From Peptoniphilus sp. BV3C26 (lineage in GTDB: Bacteria; Bacillota; Clostridia; Tissierellales; Peptoniphilaceae), in the NCBI RefSeq assembly GCF_000478985.1, contig NZ_AWXB01000008.1, forward strand, positions 1 to 35,787: a DNA stretch of 35,787 bases, read 5' to 3'. Shown here piece by piece: positions 8,917 to 15,466 of the stretch. Positions within the stretch are counted from its first letter, which is position 1; each line of letters begins with the position of its first letter. A program made the translations under genes and the position numbers. The notes below the pieces were generated by a model. The model had not been told where the DNA came from. It did not search any database and saw nothing but the letters and a program-made list of their open reading frames with translations.

Positions 8917-8947
8917 ACAAGGAAAACACCATTGATGTTTCCCTTGT
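8917..8947 (-). terminator. Hairpin between tetR and the ABC operon
   Basis: Arms ACAAGG-AAACA and TGTTT-CCTTGT form a long stem with a short loop. On the minus strand it is followed by ATTAGTTTTAAGG, a weak T-tract. It may be a leaky terminator for tetR or an attenuator between tetR and the transporter genes. Confidence 0.45.
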
Positions 8948-8971
8948 AAAATACTTATATTTTATTTTTCT

Positions 8972-9586
8972 CTAATGAGGTCTTTGAAATAGTTCGCTTA
9001 TTATTCCAAAGGCTTCACTTGAATTTGTTTTGTTTTCTCCCTTAATAATATAGTCATTATATATTGTTCCAACAGCTCCGTATAAAATAAAAGCTGCAAA
9101 ACTTCTCACATTTTCCCTGTTTATTCCCATATTATTTTCTATTTTTTTATTTTCAATTCCTTCAATTATAAACTCTGAATAGACATCTATAAATTTTCCA
9201 ATGTAATGAATTAATTCCCATAGCCTGTAAGAGTTATCTGTAATTGAATTCTCTTTCGAAAAATTATATCTTGTTGTAAATTGACCGATATCTTTTACTA
9301 TGAGATCTCTTAGAATTTTTATTCTTTCTTCGTAATCTATTTCCTTGTTTTGAAGGATACCTAACTTATTTTTTAATTTTTCTTCAAAATATGTTTCCAT
9401 ACAAGCCAAGAAAATATCTTCTTTTGATTTGAAATAATAATAAAACATTCCCGGCGCTCCGTTAACTTCTGCGAGAATATCTCGCACAGAAACTTTTTCA
9501 TACCCATACTTTTCAAAAAGTCTGGATGCTATATTTATAAGCTCCTGTTTTCTTTCTTCTGGATCTTTTACATTTCTCTTTACCAA
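8972..9586 (-). CDS. TetR/AcrR-family repressor of the element 1 transporter cassette
   Basis: A 204-residue TetR-type regulator. The N-terminal helix-turn-helix reads SRLFEKYGYEKVSVRDILAE followed by GMFYYYFKSKEDIF (about residues 22-62), typical of the family. The remaining alpha-helical domain would bind a ligand. The start is TTG at 9586 behind GGTGAGG; no ATG is nearby. It is divergent from mobC and lies upstream of the ABC genes on the same strand. A -35 TTGACA (9649-9654, minus) with an imperfect operator GACCGACACTCGTTC (9603-9617) between it and the start suggests autorepression. The cognate inducer is unknown; by analogy it could be the transported compound. Confidence 0.88.
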   Translation of the reverse strand: MVKRNVKDPEERKQELINIASRLFEKYGYEKVSVRDILAEVNGAPGMFYYYFKSKEDIFLACMETYFEEKLKNKLGILQNKEIDYEERIKILRDLIVKDIGQFTTRYNFSKENSITDNSYRLWELIHYIGKFIDVYSEFIIEGIENKKIENNMGINRENVRSFAAFILYGAVGTIYNDYIIKGENKTNSSEAFGIISELFQRPH

Positions 9587-9602
9587 AACCTCACCACCTA
9601 TT

Positions 9603-9654
9603 GACCGACACTCGTTCTTTAATAAAGATTATCATTTTCTTATACTTTTGTCAA
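9603..9654 (-). promoter_or_regulatory. tetR promoter with imperfect operator (element 1)
   Basis: On the minus strand TTGACA (9649-9654) is followed 15 to 17 bases later by an AT-rich -10 (GATAAT/TAATCT). Near the expected start lies GAACGA-GTG-TCGGTC (9603-9617), a near match to the operator at 8885-8898. This fits autoregulation. Confidence 0.55.
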
Positions 9655-9734
9655 TAGTACCCTGAATTTATATTCTGAGTATGGTATAATTTTATTTACT
9701 ATAAATAACACGCTTAGCGCTTATAACTTTAATA

Positions 9735-9838
9735 GCAAGCACAGTAAGTGAGTACCCACTTACGAAAAATTGATGAAGCAGAACCTTTATGGACTGCTTC
9801 TTTTTTTATCAATTTTACCTTGTTAGGGAGAACCCTAA
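9735..9838 (+). other. oriT-like triple-hairpin region, element 1
   Basis: Three successive inverted repeats precede mobC. They are GTAAGTG/CACTTAC (9744-9763), a long stem AAAATTGAT-GAAGCAG pairing with CTGCTTC and, after T7, ATCAATTTT (9766-9816), and TTAGGG/CCCTAA (9823-9838). The same three stems with different loops occur at 28282-28377. The location before mobC-relaxase genes is that of an origin of transfer. GAAGCAG/CTGCTTC followed by T7 also looks like a plus-strand terminator, so mobC may be attenuated. The nick site is not identified. Confidence 0.6.
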
Positions 9839-9870
9839 GACCCCAATATTTTATGATAAGGAGATAAACT

Positions 9871-10227
9871 ATGGATAATAGAAAAAGAAATAATCAACTA
9901 AAAATATATTTAACAGATGAAGAAAAAGAAGTTTTTGTAAAAAAAATGAAACTTGCTAATTGCAAAACTATGTCCCACTTTCTTAGGAAATGTGTATTAG
10001 AAAAAGAGATTTATGTAGTAGATTTAGAACCATTTAGAAACCTACAATGGCTACTTTCAAATGCTACGAATAATATAAACCAGATTGCAAAAGCTACTAA
10101 TACAACTGGCATTATTTACAAGAATGAAATCGAATCAATGAATAAACAGATAGAAAAATTATCAAGAGAAATATGGCAGATCCATTCCCTACTTCTTAAT
10201 AAATCAAAAGAAAGTTCTGGTGACTAA
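9871..10227 (+). CDS. mobC: MobC-family relaxosome protein (element 1)
   Basis: A 118-residue MobC-type accessory protein. The N-terminal half, NQLKIYLTDEEKEVFVKKM then MSHFLRKCVLEKEIY, has the ribbon-helix-helix look of relaxosome DNA-binding proteins. The second half contains LSNATNNINQIAK, a MobC hallmark. It would bind the adjacent oriT-like hairpins and help the relaxase open the DNA. The ATG at 9871 follows AAGGAG. It is closely similar to the protein at 28411-28761. Its relaxase partner next door is truncated, so it may now act only with the element 2 relaxase. Confidence 0.88.
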   Translation: MDNRKRNNQLKIYLTDEEKEVFVKKMKLANCKTMSHFLRKCVLEKEIYVVDLEPFRNLQWLLSNATNNINQIAKATNTTGIIYKNEIESMNKQIEKLSREIWQIHSLLLNKSKESSGD

Positions 10228-10228
10228 T

Positions 10229-10534
10229 ATGGCAATTACAAAAATACATCCTATAAAATCAACTCTAAATTTGGCAATAGATTATATAACTAAGAGTGAA
10301 AAAACTGATGAAAAAATCTTGGTATCTTCATTTAAATGTCATCCATCTACTGCTCATATTCAATTTATGAAAACACGAGAAGACAATGATACTAAAGGTA
10401 CAGTTTTGGCTAGACATTTGATCCAATCTTTTCTACCAGGAGAGGTTAATCCTATAAAAGTCCCGGAAATTAGAATGAATTATGTAAGGGTGCTTTTTAC
10501 AAAATCTAATACATGTGAGCTTTATCTAATATGA
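10229..10534 (+). pseudogene. Truncated MOBP-type relaxase (element 1)
   Basis: The first about 72 residues (MAITKIHPIKSTLNLAIDYI through HLIQSFLPGEVNP) match the intact relaxase at 28767-30098. They include the motif I tyrosine of AIDYITKSEKT. After that, similarity decays through what looks like a 1-base shift at about 10470-10478 and ends near 10490. The last residues up to the TGA at 10532 are unrelated. The metal-binding histidine motif of the intact copy (residues 101-110) is lost, so this protein cannot nick DNA. I prefer the ATG at 10229 over the GTG at 10220. The break marks the edge of the inserted Thoeris cassette. Confidence 0.85.
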
Positions 10535-10560
10535 AAGATCTATAGAATCTACATATATAA

Positions 10561-10584
10561 GGAGATGGAAAGATAGCCATCTCC
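10561..10584 (-). terminator. Hairpin at the end of the Thoeris operon
   Basis: GGAGATGG and CCATCTCC form an 8-bp perfect stem with an 8-base loop, 27 bases past the stop of the last Thoeris gene. On the minus strand only TTATATAT follows, so the U-tract is weak. It could serve either strand, since the truncated relaxase ends just to the left. Confidence 0.5.
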
Positions 10585-10610
10585 CTTACATTAACGCAAT
10601 TTATATTAGT

Positions 10611-11741
10611 TCAATAATTTTCTATAATAATTTCATCAACACTTTTTATTTCAGTGTAACCTTTATAGAAAATAGGAATATCTTCATTTTTTAAATTTGG
10701 TGAATTATAAACATAAATTTTTTTATCCAAAGCGTCTGCATACCCAAGTTCCCATGGACACCATTGTGATTTAAAAGTTAATTCTGTTAAAAAAATTATA
10801 AAAATCTTACTCTGATGTATTCTTAGTTTAATAATTTCTGATGTTGAAGCATTACACCATTCTCGTTTCAAATCGTATTTATCATTAACCCAGTCTATAT
10901 AAGCCACATATCCTTTTGTATTTAGGGTTTTATAAAATTCAACTATTTGATTCATGTCATTAGAGTTATGAGATATAAAAACATCAAATCTTTTTACCTT
11001 CTCTAAATCATCTACGTACAGTCTCTGTTTTAAAACTTCAGGACCTGAATTGTTTTTTACAATTTCGTTATCAATATAATTTTTCTTTCCTTTTTTCTTA
11101 CGTCTTAACATAAATGGTAATCCAATAGATTGAATGTAGTTTTGGGCTTCTTCTTTTAAAGAAAAATTTCTTGTACATGAATTAACCTTATAAAAAAACT
11201 CCGTAATATTTGATGATTTATATTTTGAAAGTTCTCTCATTATCTCTAATTTTTGATGCAAGTCATAGGTTTTAAAATATTTATCTATAAAAAACGATGT
11301 ATATTGTGGTTCTATTTCTTGAATAAATCTTAATGTGCCGTCAACTTTTTGTTTTCTTTTATCAAATTTGGATTTTGATATCTGCTTTATTTCATTCTTT
11401 AAATTTTCCATATCATCTTTTCCCAAAATAATTCTATTCTTATCTTTTCTAAGTTTTTTCACACTATGAAAAGAACAATCTAAAATAAAATTATAAGGTT
11501 TTATAAAATTATATCTGCTTTTTTTCCCATACTTAAGTAGAACCATATTTTTGTTATGCCAAAAATTATACTGTTTATTCAAATCATCCCACAAATGTGG
11601 ATATAACTCTTTAAATGTATTAACAATATCATCGTCTGAAAAAGTATATGGCATTAACTTCAAAACTTGTTGAATTGACTTTTTAAATTTCTTTTTGTAA
11701 TCAATATATATTTTATTGAATTGTCTTGCTGTTTTTCCCAT
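10611..11741 (-). CDS. TIR-domain protein with unrecognised N-terminal domain, probable second Thoeris sensor
   Basis: A 376-residue protein, counting from ATG 11741 (a TTG at 11747 adds two residues). The C-terminal ~125 residues are a TIR domain: KRFDVFISHNSND opens it, and the catalytic glutamate lies in QWCPWELGYADAL (about residue 331). TIR domains of this type make cyclic ADP-ribose-like signals from NAD+. The first ~250 residues are lysine-rich and mostly helical, with no motif I recognise; they may sense phage. It is downstream of thsB on the same strand after a 223-base gap that has its own TATAAT (11776-11781, minus), so it can be expressed separately. Thoeris loci often have several TIR genes feeding one ThsA, which is the likeliest role. 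A free-standing TIR effector is the alternative. Confidence 0.8.
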   Translation of the reverse strand: MGKTARQFNKIYIDYKKKFKKSIQQVLKLMPYTFSDDDIVNTFKELYPHLWDDLNKQYNFWHNKNMVLLKYGKKSRYNFIKPYNFILDCSFHSVKKLRKDKNRIILGKDDMENLKNEIKQISKSKFDKRKQKVDGTLRFIQEIEPQYTSFFIDKYFKTYDLHQKLEIMRELSKYKSSNITEFFYKVNSCTRNFSLKEEAQNYIQSIGLPFMLRRKKKGKKNYIDNEIVKNNSGPEVLKQRLYVDDLEKVKRFDVFISHNSNDMNQIVEFYKTLNTKGYVAYIDWVNDKYDLKREWCNASTSEIIKLRIHQSKIFIIFLTELTFKSQWCPWELGYADALDKKIYVYNSPNLKNEDIPIFYKGYTEIKSVDEIIIENY

Positions 11742-11938
11742 AACCAATTACTCTTTTATCCAACTTGAAAGTGGTATTATAGATTTTTTGTTTTTATATT
11801 TTATCATAACATAATGTCCTGACTTTACTTTTTTCCTGAATAATATTACTCTCACTCATCGAACTAAGTTATATATGAATATATTCTAGATGCTCATTTC
11901 CTTTTCAGTTACACTTATTCTTTTTCATAACCCATCAC

Positions 11939-11956
11939 GTTGATGTTTTTATCAAC
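11939..11956 (-). other. Small hairpin after thsB
   Basis: GTTGAT and ATCAAC enclose a GTTTTT loop directly downstream of the thsB stop. There is no clear U-tract on the minus strand, so partial termination or RNA processing is possible. It separates thsA-thsB from the second TIR gene. Confidence 0.35.
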
Positions 11957-11964
11957 TTACACAG

Positions 11965-12456
11965 TTATTTTCCTTTTTTTAGTGCTGCTTTTTCAATCCA
12001 ACTTCCCAAATTATAATATCCATTGTCTTCCAAATAGTCATACAAATCATCACAAATATAGTCAAAATACGCAGGTGTACCATCATTATAATATCCAATA
12101 ATAGTATGTGGATTACCCTTTACTGTTGTCCTTTGAGTTATCATATCTCTAAGATTATGTATATGAATCCCAATTATTGCATTTCCTCTTTCGATGCTTT
12201 TTCTTATTTCATATTGGACAAATGGACGGTTTAATGTTTCTTTACCAATTAGGACTATAGTAATTGAAGTTCCTTCTAGTTGCTTATCTATCCATTTGCA
12301 AACAGCATTTTCACCATTCCTTTTAATTTTTTCAAATTCCGCCTTATCGATAAAACCTGCAGCTTCTTTGCCTTGAGTAACCCAACTATTTCTTACTATC
12401 ATCGATCTATTGATATCCTCATCATAATGAAAACTAAAAAATACTCTTCTTGCCAT
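11965..12456 (-). CDS. thsB: Thoeris TIR-like sensor ThsB
   Basis: A 163-residue ThsB. It opens MARRVFFSFHYDEDI, continues IVRNSWVTQG, and has SITIVLIGKETLNRPFVQYE then SIERGNAIIGIHIHNLRD, the layout of the TIR-like ThsB family, with the presumed catalytic Glu83 in VQYEIRKS. On phage infection ThsB makes a cyclic ADP-ribose isomer that activates ThsA. The ATG is two bases after the thsA stop, with its AAGGAGG site inside the thsA 3' end, so the two are coupled. It is slightly shorter than the Bacillus cereus protein I recall, mainly in the region after the catalytic glutamate. Confidence 0.9.
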   Translation of the reverse strand: MARRVFFSFHYDEDINRSMIVRNSWVTQGKEAAGFIDKAEFEKIKRNGENAVCKWIDKQLEGTSITIVLIGKETLNRPFVQYEIRKSIERGNAIIGIHIHNLRDMITQRTTVKGNPHTIIGYYNDGTPAYFDYICDDLYDYLEDNGYYNLGSWIEKAALKKGK

Positions 12457-12457
12457 A

Positions 12458-13921
12458 TTAACATTCCTCCTTACTGTTAAGTCTATTTATTATTTTAATT
12501 ATTGCATCAACATTAGTGTCTATATCACAAAATTTAGTAATATACTGAATTTCTTCATCATTTAAAATATTTTTAACCATATCACTATTTTCAGAATATA
12601 ATTCCTGAGATATAAACCCAGTAAATGCTAATGGTATATTCACTAATTGATATGATTCAGCAATATTAAATTCTTGTTTTACACCATCAGCTTTAATAAT
12701 TTCTCCATCCTTTTGTTTATTACCAAACATATAAATTGCTATACCACATTGAGAAATCATTTCATCTCTATATTTTTCCCAAGTTGTCCTAAGTTGCTCA
12801 CTATTTATTGCACTTAATGGGAAAGGCATCAGTTTTAAGCTATCTTCAATTTTAATGTCCCTGTGATCATAACAATATTCAGTGATTCCATTTATTACAT
12901 AAGTCCCCACACCTAATCCATATCCATTAACAACTTTATATCCGTTCTTAACAAGTTCAAAAGATAGTTTCCTGATAAACTCCTTAGCTTCTTGTGCATC
13001 TAATGGAGTATAAGTTTCTGCACTTCCAGAAATAAACACAGTTTTTCTTTTATACCTATTTAATATGATTTTTAATATCTCCGTGATTTCTTCATAACTA
13101 TCAATTAAGCATATTTTTATTCCATATCTGTCTAAATCAGCAATCTGTAGGCTTTGTTTAATTAAATCATATTTGTATTCGTCCATTGCTTTTTTATATT
13201 CTTTTTCGTCTTCAAACTTGTTCCTATTAGGTTCAGCAATTTTTTTTAATATATAATAATGTGGTCTGTTATCATCTTCCAGCAAAACTCTCATTTTACT
13301 AAGTACAAAATTAAAATTAGGATCACTAAAACTGAATCCTAAAAATAAAAAAGTCTTTGTCAGCAATGTTCCTTCTAAAACATCTCTAAATAATTTTCTA
13401 CTATTAATTCCATATTCTTCGTAATCATCTCTAGTTATTACTGCATCAGATGGACTTTGAATATCTCCATGCATTTTATATACAACTGCATCATAATTTT
13501 TATATGAAAGCTGTAAATCCTTATCATCCTTTCTGACAGAAACATTTTTATTATTTTCTTTCAAGGCGTCTTCAATTAACGTATCAAAATTTGTTGTCCA
13601 ATATGTAGAAATTGGAAGCTGTGATAATATATTATGGTTTTCCGTAGGTTTTTTATTAGAAGGAAATGAAGCTGATAAAAGTTCATTAATAGCACTTCTT
13701 TTCTTTTTATTACAATAAAATTGAGCCAAAGAAATCAAATCATGCTTTTCTTTTGATATATCTAATTCCAACTCCTTTGCAGGTTTTTCTAATAACTTTT
13801 CCCAATTATAGTATCCAGCATTTATAGAAAGTCCTGCGCCAGCAAAAATCGCTAATTCATCACTATACAATGCCTGTTCAACAATTTCAATCAATTCTTT
13901 TTTCTTAATTATATTGTTCAA
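12458..13921 (-). CDS. thsA: Thoeris effector ThsA (SIR2-SLOG NADase)
   Basis: A 487-residue ThsA. The SIR2-like NADase domain (about residues 10-285) has FAGAGLSINAG, WTTNFDTLIEDAL with Asn111, and KMHGD with catalytic His151. The C-terminal SLOG domain (about 293-480) begins KTVFISGSAETY and has NGYGLGVGTYVINGI. In type I Thoeris the SLOG domain binds the cyclic ADP-ribose signal from ThsB, and the SIR2 domain then destroys NAD+, killing the infected cell. The start is TTG at 13921 with a good GGAGG eight bases upstream. It overlaps the stop of the small HTH gene (TTGA), so expression is coupled to that gene. No frameshift or missing key residue is seen, so the system looks functional. Confidence 0.94.
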   Translation of the reverse strand: MNNIIKKKELIEIVEQALYSDELAIFAGAGLSINAGYYNWEKLLEKPAKELELDISKEKHDLISLAQFYCNKKKRSAINELLSASFPSNKKPTENHNILSQLPISTYWTTNFDTLIEDALKENNKNVSVRKDDKDLQLSYKNYDAVVYKMHGDIQSPSDAVITRDDYEEYGINSRKLFRDVLEGTLLTKTFLFLGFSFSDPNFNFVLSKMRVLLEDDNRPHYYILKKIAEPNRNKFEDEKEYKKAMDEYKYDLIKQSLQIADLDRYGIKICLIDSYEEITEILKIILNRYKRKTVFISGSAETYTPLDAQEAKEFIRKLSFELVKNGYKVVNGYGLGVGTYVINGITEYCYDHRDIKIEDSLKLMPFPLSAINSEQLRTTWEKYRDEMISQCGIAIYMFGNKQKDGEIIKADGVKQEFNIAESYQLVNIPLAFTGFISQELYSENSDMVKNILNDEEIQYITKFCDIDTNVDAIIKIINRLNSKEEC

Positions 13922-14127
13922 TTATTCTCCTCCGCAATAGAAATTAGTTCCCCAAAATCAGTATCTAGAGAAATACATATTCTGTATAAAATTTCCATAC
14001 TAACAAATTCGCCTTTTCCCATCTTTGCTATCGTCGCTGGAGCAATACCAACCTTCTCCTGCAAATCTTTTTTGTTCATATTTTTATCTATCAAAAGTTT
14101 CCATAATCCATTATAGTTTATTTTCAT
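13918..14127 (-). CDS. Small XRE/Cro-type HTH regulator heading the Thoeris operon
   Basis: A 69-residue Cro/CI-type helix-turn-helix protein. The HTH reads LQEKVGIAPATIAKMGKGE, followed by VSMEILYRICISLDTDFGEL, as in small phage and transposon regulators. I chose the ATG at 14127 (MKINYNGLWKLLIDKNMNKK), preceded by AAGGATGAT. The longer ORF starting at 14169 would begin before the predicted transcription start of the extended -10 at 14172-14177. It ends overlapping thsA, so it probably autoregulates and couples expression of the defence operon. It could also be a carry-over from the ICE; similar small HTH proteins are common there. Confidence 0.85.
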   Translation of the reverse strand: MKINYNGLWKLLIDKNMNKKDLQEKVGIAPATIAKMGKGEFVSMEILYRICISLDTDFGELISIAEENN

Positions 14128-14171
14128 AATATCATCCTTAATATTCATATAATTGAATTTTTCCTTCATAT

Positions 14172-14180
14172 ATTATATCA
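14172..14180 (-). promoter_or_regulatory. Extended -10 promoter of the Thoeris operon
   Basis: Minus strand TGATATAAT (TATAAT at 14172-14177) is an extended -10 with only a weak T-rich -35. It places transcription start near 14165, about 25 to 30 bases before the ribosome site of the HTH gene. Confidence 0.6.
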
Positions 14181-14193
14181 TAGTTTTATTAAA

Positions 14194-14440
14194 TAAAAAA
14201 TCAGTGCAGCCTAAAGACGGCCGATTTTATCTCTCTGTACATTCGCTATAATATTTCTTAATTTACTTAGTTTTTTCATCTGTCTTAAAGCTTTTTATTT
14301 GCTCTAATATGGTCTTTTAATCTTTATCTTGACTCTTTACTTGTTCTTTTGATTTTAAAAGTTTAGAAAACAAAATACGAACATGCTTATGTTCTTTTAC
14401 TTTGTTATCAATTTTTGTTTTTTTACAAGTCAAAAGATTT
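14194..14440 (-). pseudogene. Decayed remnant of the ICE ssb-like gene and its 3' flank (element 1)
   Basis: Minus-strand reading gives KIDNKVKEHKHVRILFSKLL then KSKEQVKSQDKD and a stop (14317-14319), and continues KTILEQIKSFKTDEKTK to another stop (14263-14265). This aligns with the 3' part of the intact ssb-like gene at 30191-30850 (SIDDNGKEHSNIRILSSKLL, then KAKEQMKGQEEK and SVLGAIKKYQ). The flank 14194-14240 (TCAGTGCAGCCTAAAGACGG) also aligns with the hairpin after that gene at 30150-30190. The N-terminal half is eroded beyond about 14440. The remnant shows that element 1 once had the same conjugation genes as element 2. Confidence 0.78.
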
Positions 14441-14544
14441 TATTAAATTCTCTTGTCTTTAAGCTATATAAATCTCTTGTCTCATCTACAAGGCTAAGCA
14501 ATTGGCATAAAATTTATTTAATTTTAAATCCTTTAATGCAAAAT

Positions 14545-14572
14545 AAAAAAGAAGTAAAATAATTCCACTTCT
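14545..14572 (-). terminator. Terminator of the AbiE operon
   Basis: On the minus strand AGAAGT and ACTTCT form a 6-bp stem followed directly by TTTTTTATTTT. It lies about 50 bases after the AbiEii stop codon. Confidence 0.6.
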
Positions 14573-14602
14573 CTTTTACCTAATATTTTTTTGTCTATAA
14601 AT

Positions 14603-14621
14603 TTCCAGACAGTGTCTGGAA
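14603..14621. repeat. Perfect 19-base palindrome after AbiEii
   Basis: TTCCAGACA and TGTCTGGAA flank a single central base, two bases after the AbiEii stop codon. No U-tract follows, so it is not an ordinary terminator. Possible roles are a protein-binding site or 3' RNA stabiliser. Confidence 0.6.
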
Positions 14622-14623
14622 TA

Positions 14624-15466
14624 TTACATCTCACTAACCCTATTTGAAATAGTTATCACTACATCAACAACCTTATCAAAGGTCAGATCTCCAATATACT
14701 TATTTTCACTGAGATATACTTCCCACAAGGATCTTTGGTATGAATCTTCTTTTATGTCCTCGATTATTTCCTCATAGTCTTTCATTATCTCCTGACTTCC
14801 TCTTTTGTCGGAAGTTCTTTCTATTGCTTCTTTTAAAATTTTATAATCTATCTCATCTTTTTTTAATTTGTAGAGGGTGTATAGGTCGTAAAAGTCTCTC
14901 ATTCGTGTTGTTGTTATATTTCTTCTGATTATGGTTTCATATTTTTCTGCGAGAATTGTTTCTAATGGATATGCCATTATTTTTATATCTTCTTGGCTAA
15001 AGATACAGGGATAAGTATATTCTATTTCCCTTGGCGTTATTGCATCTCCTGTTGTTAGGTCTAGTTTCATCGGGTTTTTGGTCTTTCCAACATTTGCTAT
15101 TAGTGATATTCTAAAGTTCTCGTACTCGTCCTCTTCCCTAATATAACTAATGTCTTTTATTTCAAATCTTATTCCATCATCGACATCTATATTTATAATT
15201 TCATTTACGATTTCTTTTATTTTTTCTTCTTTTAGGGGTATGCCTTTTATGGTTGTGTCCATATCCATAGTTGTTCTATTTTCAATTCCAATTAAGGAAG
15301 ATATTAGGAATCCTCCTTTTATTACAAAATTATTTTTGTAATTTGATTTGGATAGCCTTTCTAAAAATCTTTCGAAGAAATATATTTGCAGAACTTCTTG
15401 TGACTTTAGATTTTTCTTCTCTGCCATGCTTCTTATCTTGCCCTTTATACTCTCGATATTAATCAC
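14624..15466 (-). CDS. abiEii: AbiEii/AbiGii-type nucleotidyltransferase toxin
   Basis: A 280-residue nucleotidyltransferase of the AbiEii family, toxin of a type IV toxin-antitoxin and phage-exclusion system. The nucleotidyltransferase core is visible as VIKGGFLISSLIG (about residues 48-60), then TTMDMDTTIKG with two acidic residues (Asp68, Asp70), MKLDLTTGD near residue 135, and the helical motif ETILAEKYETIIRR near 170. AbiEii-type enzymes use a nucleotide triphosphate and halt growth. The start overlaps the AbiEi stop by four bases, so antitoxin and toxin are translated together. Length and motifs look intact. Confidence 0.9.
   Translation of the reverse strand: MINIESIKGKIRSMAEKKNLKSQEVLQIYFFERFLERLSKSNYKNNFVIKGGFLISSLIGIENRTTMDMDTTIKGIPLKEEKIKEIVNEIINIDVDDGIRFEIKDISYIREEDEYENFRISLIANVGKTKNPMKLDLTTGDAITPREIEYTYPCIFSQEDIKIMAYPLETILAEKYETIIRRNITTTRMRDFYDLYTLYKLKKDEIDYKILKEAIERTSDKRGSQEIMKDYEEIIEDIKEDSYQRSLWEVYLSENKYIGDLTFDKVVDVVITISNRVSEM

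Larger units (their letters stand above)
14441..14623. other. AT-rich interval between ssb remnant and AbiE
   Basis: No gene is visible. It holds a terminator hairpin at 14550-14572 and a perfect palindrome at 14603-14621, both positioned after the AbiEii stop. Confidence 0.5.

Noticed and set aside
14128-14169. Longer start of the Thoeris HTH gene
   Set aside because: The ATG at 14169 would precede the transcription start predicted from the -10 at 14172-14177. The ATG at 14127 has a ribosome site and a family-like N-terminus.
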